Below are positions 14,262 to 22,728 of a DNA stretch of 24,361 bases, in pieces. This DNA is from Clostridium sp. CAG:167. GTDB taxonomy: Bacteria; Bacillota; Clostridia; Lachnospirales; Lachnospiraceae. The stretch's first letter is position 1, and the number at the start of each line of letters is the position of its first letter. The stretch lies in contig HF998343.1 in assembly GCA_000433735.1 (NCBI GenBank), positions 23,680 through 48,040 on the forward strand. The letters run 5' to 3'. Below the pieces are notes generated by a model. That model made no database searches. It saw only the letters and a program-made list of their open reading frames with translations, and was not told the DNA's origin. Position numbers and translations under genes: made by a program.

Positions 14262-15626
14262 ATGATAAACCAAATAAAAGACAATTGGGACGAAATTATC
14301 AATTATATGAAGAGCGAATTTGACATCAACGATGTCCTGTTTCGCACCTGGATTTTACCATTGAGTATTATATCCTATGATAAAGGCATTCTTCTCATTG
14401 GAATTGATAAAGAAAAACAGGGAGATACACAAAGCATCCTGGAAAAAAAATATAAAGTACCTTTTGAGGTATCCATTGAAGTAATCACAGGCAAGGCAGT
14501 TACAGTCGCTTTTGATTATATCCAGGATCATCCCGCAAAAGGAGTTTCTTCCTATAATAATGTGTCCATCGAAGAAAAGTATCCGTTTTTGAAAAATGGT
14601 CATTCATTTGATACCTTCGTAGTAAGTGGAAGCAACAATATCGCTTATGCTGCCTCGGTAGCCGTAGCAGAAAATCCTACCGGAGAAATCTATAATCCTT
14701 TGTTTTTATATTCCGGTCCCGGAATGGGTAAGACACACTTGATGCATTCCATTGCCCGTTATATACTGGAAAATCACCCGAATCTGACTGTCACTTATAC
14801 AACCAGTGAGGATTTTCTTATTAACGTAGTGGAGGCAATCCGTGCCAACAACCAGAAAGGTGACACTGTTGCTACCGTCAATCTTCGCAATAAATATCGA
14901 AATGTAGATGTACTTCTGGTAGACGATATTCAGTTTATCATTGGTAAAGAAGCAACACAGCTGGAGTTTTTTAACACATTTGAAGCCTTATACCAGGCAG
15001 GAAAACAGCTTGTAATATCCAGTGACCGTCCACCTAGTCAGATGGAACAGCTGGACATGCGTTATCGATCCCGATTCAATTCCGGTATGACCATTGATAT
15101 CCAGCCACCTGATTTTGAAACAAGCATGGCTATTTTGAAAAACAAACAAGAGGAATCTGAACTGAAACTGGATAAGGATATTCTGGAATACATTGCCACC
15201 AATATCCGTTCCAACATCCGAGATCTTGAGGGAGCTTACAATAAGATCATTCTTTATTCAAAGTTCAAGAATGAACCTATTACTTTAATGCAGGCAGAGA
15301 ATGCTTTAAAGGACTTTATATCTCCGGATAAGAAACCTGTTATTACAGCAGAGTATATTATTGAAATTGTAGCAGAGCATTTTAATATTGATAAAGAGGC
15401 TTTGCTTTCCAGCAAGAAAACAAAAAATCTTGCTTACCCAAGACAGATATGTATGTATTTGTGCGATGAATTAACAAATCTTACACAACAAGAAATCGCT
15501 GAAAAGCTTAAAAGAGGGAATCATACTACAGTTATCCACGCTATCAACAAAATTAACACACTAAAAGTTGATAACAAAGAGTTGCAAGAAAACCTCAGTA
15601 TATTAAAAAAGAAGATCAATCCTTAA
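14262..15626 (+). CDS. dnaA: Chromosomal replication initiator protein DnaA
   Basis: The AAA+ initiator that binds DnaA boxes, melts the origin and helps load the replicative helicase. The 454 residues have domain I (about 1-80), a short linker, the AAA+ domain from FDTFVV at 116, and domain IV (about 365-454). Walker A reads SGPGMGKT (151-158), with Ser for the usual first Gly. Walker B is VLLVDDIQF (217-225). The SSDRPP segment and SRF (Arg271, the likely arginine finger) are intact, as is NIRDLEGA (318-325). Domain IV has AYPRQ at 391-395 and RGNHTTVIHA at 418-427, where GRDHTTV is usual. About five to six extra residues seem to sit near 196-208. The ribosome binding site is weak (AAGGTAGG). 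It heads the rightward replication gene run. Confidence 0.97.
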   Translation: MINQIKDNWDEIINYMKSEFDINDVLFRTWILPLSIISYDKGILLIGIDKEKQGDTQSILEKKYKVPFEVSIEVITGKAVTVAFDYIQDHPAKGVSSYNNVSIEEKYPFLKNGHSFDTFVVSGSNNIAYAASVAVAENPTGEIYNPLFLYSGPGMGKTHLMHSIARYILENHPNLTVTYTTSEDFLINVVEAIRANNQKGDTVATVNLRNKYRNVDVLLVDDIQFIIGKEATQLEFFNTFEALYQAGKQLVISSDRPPSQMEQLDMRYRSRFNSGMTIDIQPPDFETSMAILKNKQEESELKLDKDILEYIATNIRSNIRDLEGAYNKIILYSKFKNEPITLMQAENALKDFISPDKKPVITAEYIIEIVAEHFNIDKEALLSSKKTKNLAYPRQICMYLCDELTNLTQQEIAEKLKRGNHTTVIHAINKINTLKVDNKELQENLSILKKKINP

Positions 15627-15631
15627 TATCT

Positions 15632-15640
15632 TGTGGATAA
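15632..15640 (-). promoter_or_regulatory. Perfect DnaA box downstream of dnaA
   Basis: TGTGGATAA on the plus strand is TTATCCACA on the minus strand. It starts 6 bases after the dnaA stop and points towards the box upstream of dnaA. Confidence 0.85.
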
Positions 15641-15773
15641 GGTTAGTTTAACCGGTGGACATCCTGTGTTTTTATATGGATATTGATATTTTTTAATTTA
15701 TTTTATCCATATGACTTTACCTTAACCCACAAGTTCTGATCTTTTTTAAATTAGCTTTAATGCCTTATTTTAC

Positions 15774-15810
15774 AGGGGCTCTAAGACTTACTAACAAATC
15801 CACCGCCCCT
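15774..15810. repeat. GC-rich inverted repeat in the origin gap
   Basis: AGGGGC (15774-15779) and GCCCCT (15805-15810) are perfect inverted copies 25 bases apart in otherwise AT-rich DNA. The right arm abuts TCCACCG (15799-15805), which is the inverse of CGGTGGA at 15653-15659. There is no T run after it, so a simple terminator is unlikely. Confidence 0.5.
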
Positions 15811-15878
15811 AATACTATATCTTCTGAATTTTTAATATTATTTATTTTTTTATAGAACTGAAAGGAGTTATTCACATT

Positions 15879-16979
15879 ATGAAATTTACCTGCACGAAGT
15901 CTGACTTTAACAATGGTATCAATATTGCTTTAAAAGCTGTTCCAGGAAAAACTACTATGCCTATTCTTGGTTATGTTGTAATTGAAGCAAAAGATGACTA
16001 TATTAAAATGACAACTAATGATATGCAGCTTGGTATTGAAACAAAAGTACCAGCTCAGGTACAGGAACCGGGCGTCATCTTAATGAATGCTAAAATGATT
16101 TCCGAATATGTACGCCGTCTTCCGGATGATGATATTAATTTTGAAGTAGATGAACAGAATAATATTTTGTTATTCTGCGGACGCAGTAAATTCAGTATTC
16201 CGGGTATGGATAACGATGAATTTCCTAAACTTCCCAATATTGAAGTAGACAGTAAGATAGAAATATCCCAGTTTACTCTCAGAGAAATGATTCAGCAGAC
16301 TATTTTTTCTATATCCGATAATGAAAGTAACAAGATACTGACCGGTGAGTTATTTGAGATTAATGGAGATGAATTTAAAATTGCTTCTCTTGACTTAGTC
16401 AGAGTTTCAATCCGCAAGGTTCATCTGAAAGAAAGTTATGATCATATCAAAGTTGTAATACCTGGAAAAACATTAAATGAAATCAGTAAGATATTAAACG
16501 GTGGAACAGATGACATGATCACGATTTCATTTTCCAAAAATCACGTATTATTTGAGTTTAATGATACATTAGTTATTTCGCGCCTGATCGAAGGAAATTT
16601 CTACAACATTGACCAGATGCTGAAAAATAATTATGAGACGAAAGTGAAGATTAATAAAAAAGATTTTTACGGATGTATTGATCGTGCTACTCTTCTTCTT
16701 AGAGAGGCAGAAAAAAAACCGGTTATTCTTAATATTCATGATGGTGAAATGAAGATGGAAATGAATACTAAGATTGGATCTATGGATGAAGAAGTAATGA
16801 TAGAAAAAGAAGGCAAAGATCTGACCATTGCATTCAATCCCAAATATATTATTGATGTTTTGAAGGTAATTGAGGACGAGGATGTATATTTGTATTTATT
16901 TAATGCAAATGCACCTTGTTTTATAAAAAACAACGAAGAGTCTTATATTTATCTGATTTTACCTGTCAATATGAATTAA
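15879..16979 (+). CDS. dnaN: DNA polymerase III beta subunit (sliding clamp)
   Basis: DnaN forms the dimeric ring that tethers DNA polymerase III and many repair proteins to DNA. The 366 residues are of normal length and show the three-fold clamp repeat: MKFTCTKSDFNNGINIALKAVPGKTTMPILG at the N-terminus (given in part), EVDEQNNILLFCGRSKFSIPGMD near residues 93-115 in part, and a final domain ending YLILPVNMN, the usual clamp C-terminus with its hydrophobic binding-pocket strand. AAAGGAG lies 11 bases before the ATG, a long spacing that contains the DnaA-box-like TTATTCACA. It is followed after 15 bases by the S4-domain gene. Confidence 0.97.
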   Translation: MKFTCTKSDFNNGINIALKAVPGKTTMPILGYVVIEAKDDYIKMTTNDMQLGIETKVPAQVQEPGVILMNAKMISEYVRRLPDDDINFEVDEQNNILLFCGRSKFSIPGMDNDEFPKLPNIEVDSKIEISQFTLREMIQQTIFSISDNESNKILTGELFEINGDEFKIASLDLVRVSIRKVHLKESYDHIKVVIPGKTLNEISKILNGGTDDMITISFSKNHVLFEFNDTLVISRLIEGNFYNIDQMLKNNYETKVKINKKDFYGCIDRATLLLREAEKKPVILNIHDGEMKMEMNTKIGSMDEEVMIEKEGKDLTIAFNPKYIIDVLKVIEDEDVYLYLFNANAPCFIKNNEESYIYLILPVNMN

Positions 16980-16994
16980 AACAGGAGGAAGATT

Positions 16995-17207
16995 ATGGAA
17001 GAAATAAGGATAAGGGATGAATATATCCGGCTGGGACAGGCAATGAAACTGGCTGGATTAGTTGGTTCCGGTGTTGAGGCAAAAATGGTAATCCAGGATG
17101 GGCTGGTTCTCGTAAATGGTGAAGTAGACGAGAGAAGAGGAAGAAAACTACACCCTGGAGACGAGTTTGAATTTGAAGGAACGAAAGTAAAGGTTGCAAG
17201 TGTATGA
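16995..17207 (+). CDS. yaaA: Small S4-domain RNA-binding protein (YaaA type)
   Basis: A 70-residue protein made almost wholly of one S4 RNA-binding fold: YIRLGQAMKLAGLVGSG, EAKMVIQDGLVLVNGEVDE and RRGRKLHPGDEF. In Bacillus subtilis the orthologue yaaA lies at the same place between dnaN and recF and has been linked to ribosome assembly; here that is by analogy. AGGAGG precedes the ATG by 6 bases. Its stop overlaps the recF start by ATGA, so the two are translationally coupled. Confidence 0.92.
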   Translation: MEEIRIRDEYIRLGQAMKLAGLVGSGVEAKMVIQDGLVLVNGEVDERRGRKLHPGDEFEFEGTKVKVASV

Positions 17208-18286
17208 TCTTAAAGTCAATTGAACTTTGTAATTTTAGAAATTACAAACGAGAAATCTTTAAGTTTCATCCCGGTACCAATGTGCTGTATGGTGACAATG
17301 CCCAGGGAAAAACCAATGTGTTAGAGGCTATTTTTGTCGGGGGAACTACAAAATCCCATCGTGGAAGCAAAGATGCCGAAATGATAAGAAAAGGACAAAG
17401 AGATGCCCATCTCCGCTATTTTGTAGAGAAGAGAAACAAAACTATCAAGGTGGAGATACATATGAAAAAAGAACGCTCCAAGGGAATAGCCATTGACGGT
17501 CTGCCTATCAAAAACAGCAATGAACTGATGGGAATATCTAACATTATATTTTTTTCACCGGAAGATCTTGGAATCATCAAAGATGGTCCGGAGAAAAGAA
17601 GAAGATTTATGGATATGGAGTTGTGCCAGCTGAATAAAGCGTATCTGTTTTATTTAAAACAGTATAAGAAAGTATTAAAACAGCGTAACGCTCTTTTGAA
17701 ACAGACAAAAAGCAGGCAGCATTTGAGAGAGGCGCTGGATGTCTGGGATATACAGCTTGTGGATTACGGAAGAAAGATTATCCAGATCCGGGAAGAGTTT
17801 ATCAATGAACTTCAGGAGATTATGAGCATACAGCACGCAAATCTTACTGGAGGAAAAGAAGATATAAAATTGGTCTACAGACCTAACTGCAGTGATGATG
17901 AGTTTGAAAACAGTCTGTTCTCAGCAATGGAAAGAGATGCTTTTCAAAAGACAACCACAGTGGGACCACACAGAGATGATCTTCAGTTTTTGACACAGGG
18001 AGAAGATTTAAGAAAGTATGGTTCACAGGGACAGAAAAGAACAGCTGCGTTATCACTGAAAATGGCAGAAATACAGATTGTAGAGGAAGCAATTGGAGAA
18101 AAGCCTATTTTACTTCTGGATGATGTGCTGTCGGAGCTGGATCGCAGCAGGCAGAATTATCTGCTTGAAAATATAAAAGGAATCCAGACCATTATTACCT
18201 GTACAGGACTGGAAGAGTTTGTAACCAATGGAATTAATATTGACCAAAAGTTTGAAATTGTAAATGGAGGTATCCAACATGGATAA
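17204..18286 (+). CDS. recF: DNA replication and repair protein RecF
   Basis: RecF is an SMC-like ATPase that binds gapped DNA and, with RecO and RecR, helps load RecA. The 360 residues begin with the family pattern ILKSIELCNFRNY, then Walker A GDNAQGKT at 30-37. The ABC-type signature is in YGSQGQKRTAAL near 270-280, and Walker B with D-loop is LLLDDVLSELD near 304-314. The middle carries the expected coiled or helical lobe. It overlaps the S4 gene by four bases and gyrB by eight. In Bacillus the small remB gene lies between recF and gyrB; here there is no space for it. Confidence 0.97.
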   Translation: MILKSIELCNFRNYKREIFKFHPGTNVLYGDNAQGKTNVLEAIFVGGTTKSHRGSKDAEMIRKGQRDAHLRYFVEKRNKTIKVEIHMKKERSKGIAIDGLPIKNSNELMGISNIIFFSPEDLGIIKDGPEKRRRFMDMELCQLNKAYLFYLKQYKKVLKQRNALLKQTKSRQHLREALDVWDIQLVDYGRKIIQIREEFINELQEIMSIQHANLTGGKEDIKLVYRPNCSDDEFENSLFSAMERDAFQKTTTVGPHRDDLQFLTQGEDLRKYGSQGQKRTAALSLKMAEIQIVEEAIGEKPILLLDDVLSELDRSRQNYLLENIKGIQTIITCTGLEEFVTNGINIDQKFEIVNGGIQHG

Positions 18287-20204
18287 AGAAAAGGATGTAG
18301 TTTACGGTGCTGACCAGATTCAGATACTGGAAGGCCTGGAAGCAGTAAGAAAAAGACCTGGAATGTACATTGGAAGTACATCGGAAAAAGGACTTCATCA
18401 TCTGGTGTATGAAATCGTAGATAATGCGATTGATGAAGCATTGGCCGGCTATTGCGACGAAATCCAGGTTTTTATCAATAAAGATAATTCAATCACGGTT
18501 ATTGATGACGGCCGTGGTATCCCGGTAGGAATCAATAAAAAAGCCGGAAAACCAGCGGTTGAGGTTGTATTTACCGTACTTCATGCCGGTGGAAAATTCG
18601 GCGGTGGCGGATACAAAGTATCAGGAGGTCTTCATGGAGTAGGTGCCTCTGTTGTAAATGCTCTTTCAAACTGGCTGGAGGTAGAGATTTACCAGGATGG
18701 AAAAAAATATATCCAGCGTTATGAAAAAGGACATACTATGTATCCTTTGAAGGAAGAGGGTTCTACCGATCAGAGAGGTACGAAGGTAACCTTTTTACCG
18801 GATGAAACCATTTTTACTGAGACCACAGAATATAGTTTTGATATTTTGAGACAGCGTTTGAGGGAAATGGCCTTTCTGACCAAGGGAATCAAGATCATTC
18901 TCACAGATCTGAGAGAGGAAAAAGAGAGAACAGAAACATTCCACTATGAAGGTGGTATCAAGGAGTATGTTCAGTACCTGAATAAAAATAAAGAGCCTTT
19001 GTATGATGATATTATTTATTGTGAAGGACAAAAAGGGGATGTGTATGTAGAAGTTTCCTTCCAGCACAATTCAGGATATACAGAGGGCTGTTATAGTTTT
19101 GTAAATAATATTACTACACCGGAAGGTGGTACACATCTGGCAGGATTTAAAAATGCTCTGACGAAGACTTTTAACGATTATGCCAGAACGAGAAAACTGC
19201 TGAAAGAAAGCGAGCCAAATCTCAGTGGTGAAGATATAAGAGAAGGTCTGACAGCCATTATCAGCATTAAGATTCCGGAACCACAGTTCGAGGGACAGAC
19301 GAAACAGAAACTGGGTAATACAATCGCCAGAGGTGCAGTAGACAATGTTGTTTCAGAGCAGCTTACTTATTTTCTGGAGCAGAATCCTACAACAGCCAAG
19401 ATCATTTGTGAAAAAGCTCTTCTTGCCCAGCGTGCCAGAGATGCAGCCAGAAAGGCAAGAGACCTTACAAGAAGAAAGACAGCATTGGATGGAACCAGCC
19501 TTCCGGGAAAACTGGCAGACTGCAGTGACAAGGATCCTTCCAAGTGCGAAATCTACATCGTAGAGGGAGATTCAGCCGGTGGAAGTGCCAAAACGGCCAG
19601 AGACCGTGCTACTCAGGCAATCCTTCCGCTTCGTGGAAAAATACTGAATGTAGAAAAAGCAAGACTGGATAAAATCCTTGTAAACAATGAAATTAAGGCT
19701 ATGATTACAGCGTTTGGTACCGGTATTTCAGAGGATTTTGATATATCAAAACTTCGTTATCACAAGATCATTATTATGACGGATGCCGATGTAGACGGAG
19801 CTCATATTGCGACTCTTCTGCTTACTTTCCTGTACCGTTTTATGCCGGAACTGATTAAGCAGGGATATGTATACCTGGCCCAGCCGCCGCTGTATAAAGT
19901 GGATAAGAACAAAAAAACTTACTATGCTTACAGTGATGAAGAATTGAATCAGATCCTTACGGAGATAGGAAGAGATGGAAACAACAGTATCCAGCGTTAC
20001 AAAGGACTGGGAGAGATGGATGCAGAGCAGCTTTGGGATACGACAATGGATCCTGAGAAGAGAATTTTGTTAAAAGTAACGATGGATGAGGAAGACAGTT
20101 CATCCATTGACCTTACATTCAATACATTGATGGGTGATAAAGTAGAACCTCGAAGAGAATTTATTGAAGCTAATGCCAAATATGTTAGAAATCTGGATAT
20201 TTAA
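18279..20204 (+). CDS. gyrB: DNA gyrase subunit B
   Basis: The ATPase subunit of gyrase, which with GyrA introduces negative supercoils. I start at 18279 because GGAGG lies 8 bases upstream; the reading from 18264 begins in that site. The 641 residues contain the GHKL ATP-binding site: EIVDNAIDE at 45-53, DDGRGIPV, and the KVSGGLHGVGASVVNALS lid. A transducer domain follows. The TOPRIM domain has EGDSAGGSAK near 429-438 and DADVDGAHI near 502-510. The C-terminus has QRYKGLGEMDAEQLWDTTMD and ends in YVRNLDI. The first eight bases overlap recF, and gyrA follows after 13 bases. Confidence 0.98.
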   Translation: MDKEKDVVYGADQIQILEGLEAVRKRPGMYIGSTSEKGLHHLVYEIVDNAIDEALAGYCDEIQVFINKDNSITVIDDGRGIPVGINKKAGKPAVEVVFTVLHAGGKFGGGGYKVSGGLHGVGASVVNALSNWLEVEIYQDGKKYIQRYEKGHTMYPLKEEGSTDQRGTKVTFLPDETIFTETTEYSFDILRQRLREMAFLTKGIKIILTDLREEKERTETFHYEGGIKEYVQYLNKNKEPLYDDIIYCEGQKGDVYVEVSFQHNSGYTEGCYSFVNNITTPEGGTHLAGFKNALTKTFNDYARTRKLLKESEPNLSGEDIREGLTAIISIKIPEPQFEGQTKQKLGNTIARGAVDNVVSEQLTYFLEQNPTTAKIICEKALLAQRARDAARKARDLTRRKTALDGTSLPGKLADCSDKDPSKCEIYIVEGDSAGGSAKTARDRATQAILPLRGKILNVEKARLDKILVNNEIKAMITAFGTGISEDFDISKLRYHKIIIMTDADVDGAHIATLLLTFLYRFMPELIKQGYVYLAQPPLYKVDKNKKTYYAYSDEELNQILTEIGRDGNNSIQRYKGLGEMDAEQLWDTTMDPEKRILLKVTMDEEDSSSIDLTFNTLMGDKVEPRREFIEANAKYVRNLDI

Positions 20205-20217
20205 GGAGGAGTAAAGA

Positions 20218-22728
20218 ATGGATGAAAATATCTTTGATAAAGATGGTTTTGATGCCATAAAAGATGTGGACTTAAAACAAACAATGGAGACATCCTATAT
20301 AGATTATGCTATGTCCGTTATTGCCTCCCGTGCACTGCCGGATGTAAGAGATGGTATGAAACCGGTTCAGAGGCGTATTTTATATGCTATGATCGAATTG
20401 AACAACGGACCGGACAAGCCACATCGTAAATGTGCCCGTATCGTCGGTGATACCATGGGTAAATATCATCCTCATGGAGACAGTTCTATTTATGGTGCCC
20501 TGGTTAATCTGGCGCAGGAATGGTCTACCCGTTATCCGCTGGTAGACGGACACGGTAACTTTGGTTCAGTAGATGGAGATGGTGCTGCGGCCATGCGTTA
20601 TACAGAGGCTCGTCTGTCTAAAATTTCCATGGAGATGTTGTCTGACATCAATAAAGATACTGTAGATTTTATGCCAAACTTTGATGAGACAGAGAAGGAG
20701 CCGGTTGTGCTTCCATCTCGTTTTCCCAATCTTTTGGTAAATGGTACATCCGGTATTGCTGTAGGTATGGCTACCAATATTCCTCCACACAATCTGACAG
20801 AATCTATCAATGGTGTGGTAAAGATTATTGATAATCAGATAGAGGAAGACAGAGATACAACTCTGGAAGAAATTATGGAGATCATCAAGGGACCGGATTT
20901 TCCAACAGGAGCAACAATTTTAGGACGTCGCGGTATTGAAGAAGCATATCGTACCGGACATGGTAAGATCCGTGTCAGAGCAGTTACCGATATAGAGCCT
21001 ATGAATAATGGCAAAAACCGTATTGTCGTAACAGAGCTTCCTTACATGGTAAACAAAGCAAGACTGATTGAAAAAATCGCAGAACTTCACAAGGACAAGC
21101 GTATTGACGGAATTACAGAGATACGAGACGAGTCAAGCCGTGAAGGAATGAGAGTAGTTATAGAGCTGAGAAAAGATGTGAATGCTAATGTAGTATTGAA
21201 TCAGCTTTATAAACATACCCAGATGCAGGATACATTTGGTGTAAATATGCTGGCACTGGTTAATAATGAGCCGGTTGTCATGAACCTTTTACAAATGTTA
21301 GAGTATTATTTAAAACATCAGGAAGAGGTAGTAACCCGCCGTACCAGATATGATCTGAACAAAGCAGAAGAAAGAGCCCATATTTTAAAGGGATTACTGA
21401 TTGCTTTGGATAACATTGATGAGGTGATACAGATCATCCGTGGATCCCAGAGTACAGCCATTGCCAAAGAGCGTCTGATCCAGCGTTTTGAATTGGATGA
21501 TGTACAGGCGCAGGCAATTGTAGATATGCGTCTTCGTGCATTGACCGGTTTGGAACGGGAAAAACTGGAAAATGAATATGATGAGTTGATGAAAAAAATT
21601 GCTGATTATAAGGCAATTTTGGCTGACCGCAAATTGCTTTTGGGAGTAATCAAAAAGGAAATCATTGCCATCCGTGACAAATACGGTGATGAAAGAAGAA
21701 CACAGATTGGATTTGATGAGTTTGACATCTCTATGGAAGACCTTATTCCGGTAGAAGACACCGTCATTGCTATGACCCATAAGGGATATATCAAAAGAAT
21801 GAGCAGTGACAATTTCCGTGCCCAGCACCGTGGAGGAAAAGGAATCAAGGGAATGCAGACCATTGAAGATGATTATATTGAGAATCTTTTTATGGCTACA
21901 ACCCATCATTACCTTATGTTCTTTACCAACAAGGGAAGAGTTTACCGTATGAAGGCTTATGAAATTCCGGAGTCAGGCAGAACATCCAGAGGAACGGCAA
22001 TCGTGAACCTTTTGCAGTTAATGCCGGAAGAAAAAATATCTGCTGTTATTTCTCTCAAAGAATATAACGACGAAGAGTATCTTTTCATGGCTACCAAGAG
22101 CGGTATTGTAAAGAAAACACATATCAGTGAATATGAGAATATAAGAAAAACAGGACTTCAGGCTATCAATCTCAGAGAAGATGATGAGCTGATCGAAGTA
22201 AAGGTTACTAATAACGAAAAAGACATTATTCTGGTAACAAAACATGGTATGTGTATCAGATTTAAAGAGACAGATGTGCGTCCGACCGGCCGTACTTCTA
22301 TTGGTGTGCGTGGTATGAATCTTGGATTTGAAGATGAAGTAGTAGGTATGCAGATGGACACCCAGGGACCGAATATTTTGCTTGTATCCGAATTTGGTAT
22401 GGGAAAAAGAACGGCCGTAGAAGATTTCTCTGTACAGCATCGTGGTGGAAAAGGTGTTAAATGTTATAAGATCACCGAAAAAACAGGTGATGTTGTTGGT
22501 GCCAAAGCGGTAGAGGATGGCACAGAAGTAATGTTGATAACCAACGAAGGAATCATTATCCGCATTAATGTAGACGATATTTCCATACTTGGCCGTGTTA
22601 CATCCGGTGTAAAACTTATGAACCTTGACAGCACAAAGAATATTAAAATTGCCAGTATAGCAAAAGTTCGTGAGGAGCAGCCGGACAAAGAAGAAGAGAG
22701 TGATGAGCAGACCTATGAGAACGATTAA
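20218..22728 (+). CDS. gyrA: DNA gyrase subunit A
   Basis: The DNA-cleaving subunit of gyrase. AAGGAGGAG precedes the ATG. The 836 residues include the winged-helix breakage domain with catalytic Tyr128 in MRYTEARLSK, the tower and coiled-coil dimer gate, and a six-bladed C-terminal wrapping domain. The gyrase-specific GyrA box is present as QHRGGKG near 536, with Q-H for the usual Q-R, and a second QHRGGKG appears near 740. The presence of the box supports gyrase rather than topoisomerase IV. In the quinolone region HPHGDSSIYG, the Ser83 equivalent is kept (Ser89) but the Asp87 equivalent is Gly93. The tail is acidic. The last 14 bases overlap the fumarase alpha gene. Confidence 0.98.
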   Translation: MDENIFDKDGFDAIKDVDLKQTMETSYIDYAMSVIASRALPDVRDGMKPVQRRILYAMIELNNGPDKPHRKCARIVGDTMGKYHPHGDSSIYGALVNLAQEWSTRYPLVDGHGNFGSVDGDGAAAMRYTEARLSKISMEMLSDINKDTVDFMPNFDETEKEPVVLPSRFPNLLVNGTSGIAVGMATNIPPHNLTESINGVVKIIDNQIEEDRDTTLEEIMEIIKGPDFPTGATILGRRGIEEAYRTGHGKIRVRAVTDIEPMNNGKNRIVVTELPYMVNKARLIEKIAELHKDKRIDGITEIRDESSREGMRVVIELRKDVNANVVLNQLYKHTQMQDTFGVNMLALVNNEPVVMNLLQMLEYYLKHQEEVVTRRTRYDLNKAEERAHILKGLLIALDNIDEVIQIIRGSQSTAIAKERLIQRFELDDVQAQAIVDMRLRALTGLEREKLENEYDELMKKIADYKAILADRKLLLGVIKKEIIAIRDKYGDERRTQIGFDEFDISMEDLIPVEDTVIAMTHKGYIKRMSSDNFRAQHRGGKGIKGMQTIEDDYIENLFMATTHHYLMFFTNKGRVYRMKAYEIPESGRTSRGTAIVNLLQLMPEEKISAVISLKEYNDEEYLFMATKSGIVKKTHISEYENIRKTGLQAINLREDDELIEVKVTNNEKDIILVTKHGMCIRFKETDVRPTGRTSIGVRGMNLGFEDEVVGMQMDTQGPNILLVSEFGMGKRTAVEDFSVQHRGGKGVKCYKITEKTGDVVGAKAVEDGTEVMLITNEGIIIRINVDDISILGRVTSGVKLMNLDSTKNIKIASIAKVREEQPDKEEESDEQTYEND

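Larger units (their letters stand above)
15627..15878. other. dnaA-dnaN intergenic region, probable oriC unwinding region
   Basis: A 252-base AT-rich gap with no supported gene. It holds one perfect DnaA box (15632-15640), one-mismatch boxes TTATCCATA (15703-15711) and TTATTCACA (15868-15876), a weaker TAACCCACA (15723-15731), and T/A-rich tracts at about 15684-15706 and 15823-15853 that could melt. A GC-rich inverted repeat sits at 15774-15810. Together with the box upstream of dnaA this fits the two-part origin known in Bacillus subtilis. The call rests on gene context and motifs only. Confidence 0.75.

Noticed and set aside
15532..15540. TTATCCACG, a one-mismatch DnaA box inside dnaA
   Set aside because: It falls on the codons for the conserved TVIHA peptide of DnaA, so the match is explained by coding; not counted as an origin box.
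15760..15855. A 31-codon frame in the dnaA-dnaN gap
   Set aside because: No ribosome binding site, low-complexity C-terminal half, and it lies in the origin region where AT-rich DNA gives chance frames.
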